Made by a program: the position numbers and the translations under genes. This document shows, one piece after another, positions 1 through 7,224 of a stretch of 7,231 bases of DNA. The stretch comes from PWVB01 sp964530185 (GTDB lineage Bacteria > Chloroflexota > Anaerolineae > B4-G1 > SLSP01), in NCBI GenBank assembly GCA_964530185.1, contig CAZHBB010000135.1, positions 1-7,231 of the forward strand. The letters are read 5' to 3'. How positions within the stretch are numbered: position 1 is the stretch's first letter; every line of letters starts with the position of its first letter. The notes beneath the pieces are model-generated. The model made no database searches, was not told the origin of the DNA, and saw only the letters and a program-made list of their open reading frames with translations.

Positions 1-3000
1 GCAGCTCAGGCCTATGACTGCAATCTCCTCATCGCTTATGGCTTGGGTTCACCCCGAGATGTTACCCTGGGACGACCTGCCTGGCCGCTGGTTGTGCCGG
101 AAGCGGACTTCGTCCCCGTTGGCTCTTGGAACACGGATGGCCTGATCATCGCGCCTCCCATAGCCCCCTCAGAGGAGATGGAGGCCTTCTTCCGCCGGCT
201 CCAGGGAGAAGGTTACCCACTGGTTTTCGCCGGCAGTGGGGAGCAGGGGCCATCGGTCGTACCCGATAACGAGAGTGGCATGCAGCAGGTCTTGGAGCAC
301 CTGCTGAGCCATGGTCACCGCCAGATCGCATTCATTGCCGGCCACCAGGACCGCCCCCAAGGTGATAGCGGGCACCGGCTGCGGGCCTACCTGCGCTTCA
401 TGCACGCGCACGGCCTTGCCACAGACCCCGATCTCACGGCCCACAGTGCTCACACCACAGAGGGGGGCTATCGTGCCATGCACCGTATCCTGCAGACCCA
501 CCATCCCTTCACTGCGGTGATGGCCAGTAATGATCTGGCAGCGGTCGGGGCAGCGCAGGCACTACATGAGGCTGGCCTGTCCATCCCCGACGACGTGGCC
601 CTGGCAGGTTTCGATGACCGTATCGAGGCCCGTGCCTCCATCCCCCGTCTTACGACCGTGCACTACCCCATCTTCGAGCTGGGTTACCAATCCGTAATCC
701 TGCTGCTACGTTACCTCAGCGGGGAAGCGCAGGGAATCGAGACCATCCGTGTGCCCACCCATCTGGTCGTGCGCGAGTCATGCGGCTGCCTGCCCAGCGA
801 GAGGGTCGCCGCTCAGCTCAGCTCACTCGTCGGGAATGAGCCGCCCGTGTGGGATGAGGCCCGGTTGATCCAGACCTTTGTCACCGTCACATCCGAGGAG
901 ATCCAACGCCTCAGCCAAGAGGCGTTGCACGGTCTGTGCGCGGAGCTGGTGCAGGGCTTCCACACCAGCCTGACCGAAAGGGATCCTGCCATCTTCCAGC
1001 GGACGTTCCAGCGAATCCTGAACTATACCGCAGCCCACGACGACAACGAGCACGCCTGGCACGCAGCTCTCACCGTGCTGCGGCAGAGCCATCTCTCGGG
1101 ACCGAGTACGCTCCTCAGTGCTGCCGAGGTGGCACAGATGCTGGATCGGGCCCGTATCGCCATCAGCGCCATCGCCCAGGGCCACCACGCCCGCCAGGTG
1201 GCCCAGCAGGCCGAGTTCCGCTATCAGATCAACCAGTTGACAGCGCGCCTCCACACGGCCCAAGACGAAGAGGAGGTCTTTCAGGCGCTTGTGGACCACC
1301 TGCCTATAGCCGGCATCCGTCACGTGGCAGTAGGGCTCTACGAGCCAGCCTATGACGATCCCGTGGCCTGGTGCACCCTGCGAGCCGCACCCAGTGAGGC
1401 CCATATCCTCTCCCCGCGCTTTGCCACCCGGACGTTCCCACCCCCTGGGCTCTACCCCGAGGACCAACCCTACCATCTGGCGGTCGCCCCGCTGGTGACA
1501 GATCGCGGCCTGGAAGGCTTCATTGCCTTCGATATGGGTAACCTGGAACTGTGCGCCGACATCGTGCTCCAGATTGTCCCTGCCCTGCGCGGTGCGCGGC
1601 TGTATCAGGCGGCTGTTGAGGGGCAGCGGCTGGCGGAGGAGGCCAATCGCCTCAAGAGCCGCTTCCTTTCTATGGTCAGTCACGAACTGCGCACCCCCCT
1701 GAACCTCATCTCCGGGCTCACCGACCTCCTGCTGCGTCAAGCCAGGGGCGAGGGGACCCAGACCGTGCTGGCCAACCTCGAGGACCTGGAGCAGATCTAT
1801 GTCAACGCCCAGCATCTGGACGCCCTGATCCGCGATGTGCTGGATCTGTCGGTGAGTGAGATCGGGGAACTGCGGCTGGTCCGTGAGCCGCTGGACCTGT
1901 GGGCCGATGTAGTGGAGCCGGTGGCAGTGATTGGGCATAGGATGGCCCAGGACAAAGGGCTGAGCTGGCATACCACGATCCCCCAGGGCCTGCCGTCCGT
2001 CTATGGCGACCGCGTCCGACTGCGCCAGGTGCTGCTCAACCTGGTGAGCAACGCAGTCAAGTTCACCGCCCAGGGAAGTATCACCCTCTCCGTTGAGCAG
2101 ACTGACGGCGCACTCACCGTCAGCGTCACCGATACGGGACTGGGCGTGCCCCGTGAGGAGCAGTCGGTCATCTTTGACGAGTTCCGGCAGTCGGAGCGCA
2201 CGACATCCCGTGGCTATGGTGGCCTGGGCCTGGGGCTTGCTATCTGCCGGCGCCTGGTCAAGCTACACGGTGGGGAGATCGGCGTGGTCTCGCCCGGCGC
2301 AGTAGGGGAAGGAGCACGCTTCTTCTTCACACTTCCGGTCCTGCCCACACCCCCGCAGGTCACATCCCAGCCATCGGGAGAGGGGCCACGCGTCCTCTTG
2401 ATCACCCAGACCCCCGAGAGGCGTCAGGTCCTGGTTGATTACCTGACCGAGCAGGGAATCGAACTCCTTGTCGCCCAGCCCCAGGGGGACCCGTCCTGGC
2501 TCCCCGACATCTCAAGCGGAGTACCGGACGCCATCGTGCTGGATGGGGAGGCGATATCGGCCCAGGGCTGGGGCCTGTTGCCCTGGTTGAGGCAGCTCAC
2601 CCAGACTCAGGGTGTCCCTGTGCTCTTCTTCCGGCTCTCGGAGGCCGACGATCAGGGCGCGGTGTTTGAAGCCAACCATCTGACCAAGCCCGTGAATGCG
2701 GAGGCACTGGCCCAGGTGCTATGCAGCCATGGCCTGCTGCAGGCGCTGGATGAGGACCAGCCCCCGAAGCGAATCCTGATCGCTGATGACGAGCCGGCCG
2801 TCCTGAGCATCCACACCCGCCTGGTCAAGGCCCAGCTCCCAGATTGCCAGATCCTCACTGCCCGCAACGGGCTAGAGGCCCTGCAGGTGATCCGTACCGA
2901 ACTGCCGGATCTGGTACTGCTGGACCTGTTGATGCCCGAGTTGGACGGCTTTGGCGTGATCGAGGCCATGCAGGCCCATGAGCTCAGCCGTCAGATCCCG

Positions 3001-3483
3001 GTGGTGGTGTTGACCGGTCAGACCCTTAGCGAGGCCGATATCGCGCGCCTGAACCGGGGTACGGTCAGCGTCCTCAGCAAGGGCATCTACACCGTACAGG
3101 AGACGCTGCACCACATCGCAGCAGCGCTCACGCACACGCGAGAGCCCGCCAACGAGGCCCAACGCGCTGCCCTGCGGGCTATGGCCTACATTCAGGCGCA
3201 CTACGACGAGGAGATCTCACGTGCCGACATCGCAGCCCACGTAGGTCTCAGCGAGCGCCACCTCAACCGCTGCTTCCGCCGGGAGACCGGCCTGACGCCT
3301 ATCTCCTACCTCAACCGCTACCGCATTCGGCAGGCCAAGGCGCTTCTGCAGACGCGCAACATGACGGTGACCGAGGTCGCCGCCTCGGTGGGGTTCGCCA
3401 GCAGCGGCTACTTCGCCCGGGTGTTCCGCCGGGAGACCGGCATGTCCCCACGGGAGTATCAGAGACTCGGCAGGAAAGCCTGA
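1..3483 (+). CDS. Soluble hybrid sensor kinase / AraC-type regulator with LacI-like sugar-binding domain (5' partial)
   Basis: The reading frame is open from base 1, and its first codons (AAQAYDCNLLIAYG) fit a LacI-type binding domain, so the true start lies upstream; the TTG at 43 is internal. Counting from base 1, the visible part has 1160 residues. Domains: LacI/PBP-like sugar binding about 1-262 (SNDLAAVGAA, IPDDVALAGFDD, HLVVRESCGC); unassigned helical region 265-400; GAF-like 410-540; HisKA with SHELRTPLN, phospho-His561; HATPase_c with N-box Asn684, G1 DTGLG from 711 and G2 GGLGLGLAI from 740; degenerate receiver 797-905; intact receiver with Asp929/Asp930, phosphoacceptor Asp975, Thr1005 and Lys1027; AraC double helix-turn-helix about 1058-1159. 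No hydrophobic membrane span is seen, so it should be cytosolic. Inferred role: ligand binding controls autophosphorylation, relay to Asp975 and DNA binding, probably at the adjacent operon. Domain calls are firm; ligand and targets are unknown. Confidence 0.93.
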   Translation, partial: AAQAYDCNLLIAYGLGSPRDVTLGRPAWPLVVPEADFVPVGSWNTDGLIIAPPIAPSEEMEAFFRRLQGEGYPLVFAGSGEQGPSVVPDNESGMQQVLEHLLSHGHRQIAFIAGHQDRPQGDSGHRLRAYLRFMHAHGLATDPDLTAHSAHTTEGGYRAMHRILQTHHPFTAVMASNDLAAVGAAQALHEAGLSIPDDVALAGFDDRIEARASIPRLTTVHYPIFELGYQSVILLLRYLSGEAQGIETIRVPTHLVVRESCGCLPSERVAAQLSSLVGNEPPVWDEARLIQTFVTVTSEEIQRLSQEALHGLCAELVQGFHTSLTERDPAIFQRTFQRILNYTAAHDDNEHAWHAALTVLRQSHLSGPSTLLSAAEVAQMLDRARIAISAIAQGHHARQVAQQAEFRYQINQLTARLHTAQDEEEVFQALVDHLPIAGIRHVAVGLYEPAYDDPVAWCTLRAAPSEAHILSPRFATRTFPPPGLYPEDQPYHLAVAPLVTDRGLEGFIAFDMGNLELCADIVLQIVPALRGARLYQAAVEGQRLAEEANRLKSRFLSMVSHELRTPLNLISGLTDLLLRQARGEGTQTVLANLEDLEQIYVNAQHLDALIRDVLDLSVSEIGELRLVREPLDLWADVVEPVAVIGHRMAQDKGLSWHTTIPQGLPSVYGDRVRLRQVLLNLVSNAVKFTAQGSITLSVEQTDGALTVSVTDTGLGVPREEQSVIFDEFRQSERTTSRGYGGLGLGLAICRRLVKLHGGEIGVVSPGAVGEGARFFFTLPVLPTPPQVTSQPSGEGPRVLLITQTPERRQVLVDYLTEQGIELLVAQPQGDPSWLPDISSGVPDAIVLDGEAISAQGWGLLPWLRQLTQTQGVPVLFFRLSEADDQGAVFEANHLTKPVNAEALAQVLCSHGLLQALDEDQPPKRILIADDEPAVLSIHTRLVKAQLPDCQILTARNGLEALQVIRTELPDLVLLDLLMPELDGFGVIEAMQAHELSRQIPVVVLTGQTLSEADIARLNRGTVSVLSKGIYTVQETLHHIAAALTHTREPANEAQRAALRAMAYIQAHYDEEISRADIAAHVGLSERHLNRCFRRETGLTPISYLNRYRIRQAKALLQTRNMTVTEVAASVGFASSGYFARVFRRETGMSPREYQRLGRKA

Positions 3484-3582
3484 GCCAATAATCGTCTCAT
3501 ACCCGAGGGCCCCGCCTGCAGTTTTGACATGCACAAGCCACGTCTGCGCGTTGGGGCACAGTCCCCAGCAGTCCAAAGCAAG

Positions 3583-3608
3583 TGACAGTCGCCGAATCGT
3601 TACTGTCA
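3583..3608. promoter_or_regulatory. Inverted repeat 1, candidate operator (TGACAGT-N12-ACTGTCA)
   Basis: Perfect 7-base arms TGACAGT (3583-3589) and ACTGTCA (3602-3608) are separated by 12 bases. The half-site recurs in the second inverted repeat downstream, and the position upstream of the receiver gene suits a protein binding site. The arm separation suits a dimeric DNA-binding protein better than a transcription terminator, since there is no T-run. The AraC domain of the upstream regulator is the obvious candidate binder, though AraC proteins often prefer direct repeats, so that link is a guess. Confidence 0.5.
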
Positions 3609-3652
3609 AAGATCCGGGTTGTCTCAAAAGTACAAGAAGAGGTCCGGAAAAT

Positions 3653-3664
3653 GACAGACCTGTC
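3653..3664. promoter_or_regulatory. Inverted repeat 2, candidate operator (GACAG-AC-CTGTC)
   Basis: This is a perfect 12-base inverted repeat with five-base arms and a two-base centre, preceded by T so that the left arm reads TGACAG as in inverted repeat 1. The two repeat centres (3595.5 and 3658.5) are 63 bases apart, close to six turns of B-form DNA, which would put both on the same helix face. The receiver gene starts about 90 bases downstream. Confidence 0.45.
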
Positions 3665-3753
3665 GGCGATGCTGTGAAACAATGGGATTGGAGGAGAGAC
3701 CCGGAACGGGCGGATTCAGGGGCCCCACAGGTGCATGCGAGTGAGATGTAGAG

Positions 3754-4131
3754 GTGGTACACTTACAGCCGTCTGCAATCATAGTCGTGGGAGACGATCC
3801 CAGCTTCGTGTACCTCATGCAGCGTTATGCGCGTGAATCCGCGCACCGGGTCATGACGATCCATCCGTATGAGGACGTATTGGCGATCATACGTCGCGAG
3901 CAGCCAGTGGCGATTGTCCTGGAACTCGACACGCCCACGGCGGCCACACAGCAGCTACTCGAGCGGTTGCGTTCGAGCCCGGACACATCCGCGATCCCGA
4001 CAATCGTGTGCACCTGGACCGAGGACAGAGATCTGGCGATCGAGTCGGACACGGCCGCGGTCTGCCTGCACAAACCCGTCCTGTACGCCGACTTCCTGAG
4101 TGCCCTGAGCCTGCTGGGGATCGAGCACTGA
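3754..4131 (+). CDS. Stand-alone receiver-like protein with Asp-to-Glu phosphosite
   Basis: This 125-residue protein is about the length of a single CheY-like receiver and has no output domain. The acidic pocket (GDD, Asp14 and Asp15), the conserved Thr87 (IVCTWT) and Lys107 followed by Pro (CLHKP) are all present. At the phosphoacceptor position, end of the third beta strand (AIVLELDTP), there is Glu57 instead of Asp; an Asp lies two residues later at 59. In receivers Glu at this site generally cannot be phosphorylated and sometimes mimics the active state. The start is GTG at 3754, the first possible start after an in-frame TGA at 3742-3744; the next GTG at 3787 would remove much of the first beta strand. 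No good Shine-Dalgarno precedes it, suggesting modest or leaderless translation. It is the first gene of the downstream cluster, 53 bases before the membrane protein gene. It may be an adaptor for the large regulator or a decayed receiver. Confidence 0.85.
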   Translation: MVHLQPSAIIVVGDDPSFVYLMQRYARESAHRVMTIHPYEDVLAIIRREQPVAIVLELDTPTAATQQLLERLRSSPDTSAIPTIVCTWTEDRDLAIESDTAAVCLHKPVLYADFLSALSLLGIEH

Positions 4132-4184
4132 GTCAGCTTGCAGCCCGCACCGGGGTGGATACTCCGACTGAGAGATAGGAAAAT

Positions 4185-4640
4185 ATGCGGAAAACACATC
4201 GCTGGCAGATCATCCTGGCCTACGGCGGTTGGCTGCTCGTGTTGGGCCTCGGGATCTGGTTTCTGCTGCTGGCCCGCAGCGGTTTCCTGGGTGTAAGCGC
4301 AGCCGTCTACATTGGCGAATCCACCCAAAGAGTGCGCGTGGTCAAGTTTCTGGATAAGATACTGATGCTCACCATCGGCCTGGGGTGGCTGGTTACGATG
4401 GTCGTCACAGAGCCCTACTTCCGCCACGGTGTGACTAAGGGAGACCTCTTCTACCGCCTGGCCCGTGTGCTGGGTATTGAGCTGTTGCTCATCTTCGCCG
4501 CCGATGCTATGATTTTCGCCCTGCAGGGGTTCAGCATCAGATCCTGGTTCCGCTGGAGTATCTTCCTGGGAGAACTGATTCTCGGAGCCGCCCTGACAAT
4601 CCTGGCGCGCCGTCTACGCCGCCATTCATTAAGGAGCTAA
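4185..4640 (+). CDS. Small four-helix membrane protein of unknown function
   Basis: This 151-residue protein is not one I recognise. Four hydrophobic stretches are visible at about residues 8-30, 55-75, 93-113 and 121-141. Basic residues cluster at the N-terminus (MRKTHR), in the loop between helices 2 and 3, and at the C-terminus (ARRLRRH), which by the positive-inside rule predicts both ends in the cytoplasm. There is no cleavable signal peptide and no motif of a known transporter or enzyme family. ATG at 4185 is chosen because AGGA lies at 4177-4180, four bases before it. The stop is only 7 bases before the next gene, whose ribosome binding site lies inside this gene's last codons, so the two are probably co-transcribed and translationally coupled. 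It could be a membrane partner of the following protein or of an unseen transporter. Confidence 0.8.
   Translation: MRKTHRWQIILAYGGWLLVLGLGIWFLLLARSGFLGVSAAVYIGESTQRVRVVKFLDKILMLTIGLGWLVTMVVTEPYFRHGVTKGDLFYRLARVLGIELLLIFAADAMIFALQGFSIRSWFRWSIFLGELILGAALTILARRLRRHSLRS
4631..4636 (+). promoter_or_regulatory. Ribosome binding site for the 856-residue protein
   Basis: AAGGAG lies inside the last codons of the membrane protein gene, 11 bases before the ATG at 4648. It supports that start and suggests translational coupling between the two genes. Confidence 0.7.
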
Positions 4641-4647
4641 ACAATCC

Positions 4648-7218
4648 ATGGCCATCTCATACATCCAATACCCTCTGATCCGGGGCTTCGTCCACAACTG
4701 GCTGGTCGGTGGGCCCCAGATCGTATCGCGCCAACGTGACTGGGGACATCTGCCCGACACTGCCGACTGGCGCTCAGTCCTGGCCCGCCAGTCCTATGAA
4801 GCTGACTCTGGCATCACCGAGACACCCGTGGAACGGGGGCCGATCTCCACCGGCACCTTCAAGATTGGGACCTACGAAGGCGTCTGGACCTATACCCGCT
4901 GCGAACATGATCATCTGATCGACCTCTCTCAATGTCACCCCAGCCCATGCTACGCGCGCGGCTGGGCTTACACCCAACTCACCAGCGAGTCAAACCAGCC
5001 GGTCGTGCTGATGCTCACCGCTTACGGCCCGGTGGACATCTGGCTGGAGAAGCAACACGTCCAGCGTGACGGAAGCTTCGGCCGCCGACAGATCCAAATT
5101 GAAGTACAGCTCCACAAGGGGAGCCAGGAGCTATTGGTCCGCTTTGAGCAGGTCATGACGCGAGGCGCTCTGCACGGCTTTGCCCTGCGCGTGGTGCAAG
5201 CTGACCGACCTCAGGCCCCTGCGACGGGGGTGAGCGTGCGTATCCCAACCGCGATCCCGGATGTGGAGTATCGCAACCGGATGGAGGAAATCCTCACGGC
5301 CGCTTACCTCGATCACGATATCTATCACTGGGATGAACTCATTAAGGTCCACTGGCGCAGGACATTCAGAGACTCAGAAGAGGTCACGGTACGTCTGCAG
5401 ACTCTCTCGGGTCGCATCTATGCCGAAAGTTGGCCCCAGGTCACGGCGGGGACATCCACACCGCTGGTACCGGCTCTCAACGTACCGCAGGGGCCCCTGC
5501 AGATCCTCCTGATGCCACGGATAGAACTGTACTACGAGAAAGATCTCCGCATCCGACGTATCCTGAAGCTGTGGAGCTTGGGCCTGCAGCGCTACACTGA
5601 TGTCCCTGACACGCCCTACCTGCAGCGGCGAGTAGCGGCCTTGCAGCATGCGAGCCGGTACCATGAGGGCACCATCTTCGGAGAGATGGCGAAGATGGCG
5701 CTTGGCCGGTGGGAGGACGTGGAGACCACGGCCCTCGAACAGGCGCTCATGGAGCTGAATGCGGATCAGTACGACGCCCCCCTGGCATTGCTGGGCCTGT
5801 TGGGCATTCTCTACCGCTTCGCCGAACACGAGCACTTTCCCTCCACGCTGCACGTTGCGCTTTCGCAGGCTGTCCGCGACTTCGACTACGCCGCACTGCA
5901 CCCCGAGGACGAGAGCCAGATGCTGCTGGCCAGCGTCTGCGAGCTGCTGGCGGGTCAGCGCTATCCCGACCAGCCCTTCGCCCGCTCGGGGAAGAAGGGG
6001 ACCTGGCACCGTGCCCATGGCGAGGCCGCAGTGATGGCATGGCTGCACGCGCGCGCCCGCCAGGGCTTTGGTGCGTGGGATAGCGCGACCGCCTTCGAGG
6101 CTGAGTTGGCAGCGCTGGCCCACCTGATCGACCTGGCCGACGACGATCAGATCTGGGAGATGGCGTCAGTGGTGATGGACAAGCTGCTGTTCACCATAGC
6201 GCTCAACGTCCACCGAGGCATCTTTGGATCGGCCCAGGGAGCGGCCGACGCCCTGGGGATCAAGGGCGGGCTGCTCTCACCTCTGGCGGGCGTGGCGCAG
6301 TTGCTGTGGGGACAGGGGATCTACAATCACCACCTCGCCGGGATCGTCAGCCTGGCCTGTCTCGAGAACTATGAACACACCCCGCTGGTCCAGGAAATCG
6401 CCACGCGCCCGCCCGAGGAGGACTGGGCCTGGGAGCAGCACGTCATCTCGGATACGGAGCGGGTCCACAAGGTCACCTACCGCACGCCCGACACCATGCT
6501 CAGTGCGGCCCAGGATTACCGACCAGGGCAGCCGGGTCGGGCCGAGCACATCTGGCAGGCCACGTTAGGGCCTGGCGCTGTAGTCTTCGTCAATCACCCG
6601 GCCCATGCCCAGGATTCGGAGGCCCACAGCCCGGGCTTCTGGCGCGGCAACGCTGTGTTGCCGCGCGTGGCGCAGTGGAAGGACGTCCTGATCGCCCTCT
6701 ATCGGCTGTCCGAGGATGACTGGATGGGCTACACCCATGCCTACTTCCCCCTCCACGCCTTCGACGAGCACCAGCTACGCACCAATGAGGCAGGACAGAC
6801 CTGGGCATTTGCCCGCCAGGGTGAGGGTTACCTGGCGCTTACCGCGACGCCCACCTTCACGCTGATGGGGGACGACCCGGGCGCCAAGCGGGAGCTGCGT
6901 GCCTACGGCACGTCGGCGGTATGGGTCTGCCAGATGGGGCGGGCGGCACTGGATGGGGAGTTTGCAGCGTTCCAGGAGAAGGTGCTTGCCCTGCCTCTGA
7001 CTGTTGCAGGGCTGGACGTCTCGTTGGAGACCCTGCGCGGCGACACCCTGCAGTTTGGCTGGGATCAACCCCTGCAGCGCAATGGCGAGCGCGTGTCGCT
7101 GACCAGCACCCTGCACTACGAGAACAGCTACACAGCCACGCCACTCGACGCCGAGGTGATGGAGATTCGTTCGTCGCGCTATCTGCTGCGGCTCGACTTC
7201 GGGCAGACGCCTGAATGA
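4648..7218 (+). CDS. Large soluble protein, possible carbohydrate-active enzyme, family not recognised
   Basis: This is a full-length 856-residue protein starting at ATG 4648 behind AAGGAG. No signal peptide or membrane span is visible, so it should act in the cytoplasm. Residues about 65-185 look beta-rich and resemble the sugar-binding-like beta-sandwich modules at the front of many glycosidases (RGWAYTQLTS, GPVDIWLEKQ). About 310-600 is mostly helical with many Ala/Leu heptad-like stretches, consistent with a helical toroid. About 605-850 is beta-rich again. Polar or aromatic clusters that could form an active site are TWHRAHGE (452-459), YNHH (559-562), SAAQDYRPG (619-627), EHIWQATLGP (633-642), HSPGFWRGN (660-668) and DWMGYTHAYFP (691-701). 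Toroid plus beta-sandwich is the layout of several polysaccharide lyases; assignment here is by architecture and impression only. Its place in an operon downstream of a sugar-sensing regulator supports a carbohydrate role. Confidence 0.85.
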   Translation: MAISYIQYPLIRGFVHNWLVGGPQIVSRQRDWGHLPDTADWRSVLARQSYEADSGITETPVERGPISTGTFKIGTYEGVWTYTRCEHDHLIDLSQCHPSPCYARGWAYTQLTSESNQPVVLMLTAYGPVDIWLEKQHVQRDGSFGRRQIQIEVQLHKGSQELLVRFEQVMTRGALHGFALRVVQADRPQAPATGVSVRIPTAIPDVEYRNRMEEILTAAYLDHDIYHWDELIKVHWRRTFRDSEEVTVRLQTLSGRIYAESWPQVTAGTSTPLVPALNVPQGPLQILLMPRIELYYEKDLRIRRILKLWSLGLQRYTDVPDTPYLQRRVAALQHASRYHEGTIFGEMAKMALGRWEDVETTALEQALMELNADQYDAPLALLGLLGILYRFAEHEHFPSTLHVALSQAVRDFDYAALHPEDESQMLLASVCELLAGQRYPDQPFARSGKKGTWHRAHGEAAVMAWLHARARQGFGAWDSATAFEAELAALAHLIDLADDDQIWEMASVVMDKLLFTIALNVHRGIFGSAQGAADALGIKGGLLSPLAGVAQLLWGQGIYNHHLAGIVSLACLENYEHTPLVQEIATRPPEEDWAWEQHVISDTERVHKVTYRTPDTMLSAAQDYRPGQPGRAEHIWQATLGPGAVVFVNHPAHAQDSEAHSPGFWRGNAVLPRVAQWKDVLIALYRLSEDDWMGYTHAYFPLHAFDEHQLRTNEAGQTWAFARQGEGYLALTATPTFTLMGDDPGAKRELRAYGTSAVWVCQMGRAALDGEFAAFQEKVLALPLTVAGLDVSLETLRGDTLQFGWDQPLQRNGERVSLTSTLHYENSYTATPLDAEVMEIRSSRYLLRLDFGQTPE

Positions 7219-7224
7219 CGCAAC

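Larger units (their letters stand above)
3484..3753. other. Non-coding gap with candidate control region
   Basis: This 270-base stretch separates the large regulator from the receiver gene. I find no convincing protein in either strand; the short open frames here lack a ribosome binding site and recognisable motifs. It contains the paired TGACAG inverted repeats listed separately, an 8-base palindrome GGGGCCCC at 3719-3726, and an orphan Shine-Dalgarno-like GGAGGAG at 3690-3696 with no start codon at a useful distance. A TTGACA hexamer lies at 3524-3529 but no fitting -10 element follows it. No classical stem plus T-run terminator is visible after the stop at 3481-3483, so read-through from the regulator is possible. 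Confidence 0.6.

Noticed and set aside
43..45. TTG as start codon of the large regulator
   Set aside because: The frame is open to base 1 and the upstream codons continue the sugar-binding fold; no ribosome binding site precedes the TTG.
823..1971. 382-residue open frame on the - strand
   Set aside because: It lies entirely antisense to the linker, GAF-like and kinase regions, has no recognisable motif, and is a by-product of GC-rich codon use.
3524..3529. TTGACA as a -35 promoter element
   Set aside because: No -10-like hexamer is found 15-19 bases downstream, so a promoter cannot be supported.
3552..3567. TGGGG-N6-CCCCA hairpin as terminator of the regulator gene
   Set aside because: The stem is only five base pairs, about 70 bases past the stop, and no T-run follows.
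3524..3751. 75-residue open frame on the + strand in the gap
   Set aside because: TTG start without a ribosome binding site, low-complexity product with no motif, and it overlaps the inverted repeats.
3217..3762. 181-residue open frame on the - strand across the gap
   Set aside because: About half of it is antisense to the AraC domain, the rest covers the control region, and the product shows no domain.
4128..4136. CTGAGTCAG palindrome over the receiver gene stop
   Set aside because: Nine bases is short enough to occur by chance, and there is no partner site or terminator structure.
5374..6123. 249-residue open frame on the - strand
   Set aside because: Antisense to the 856-residue gene, without motifs or a supporting ribosome binding site.
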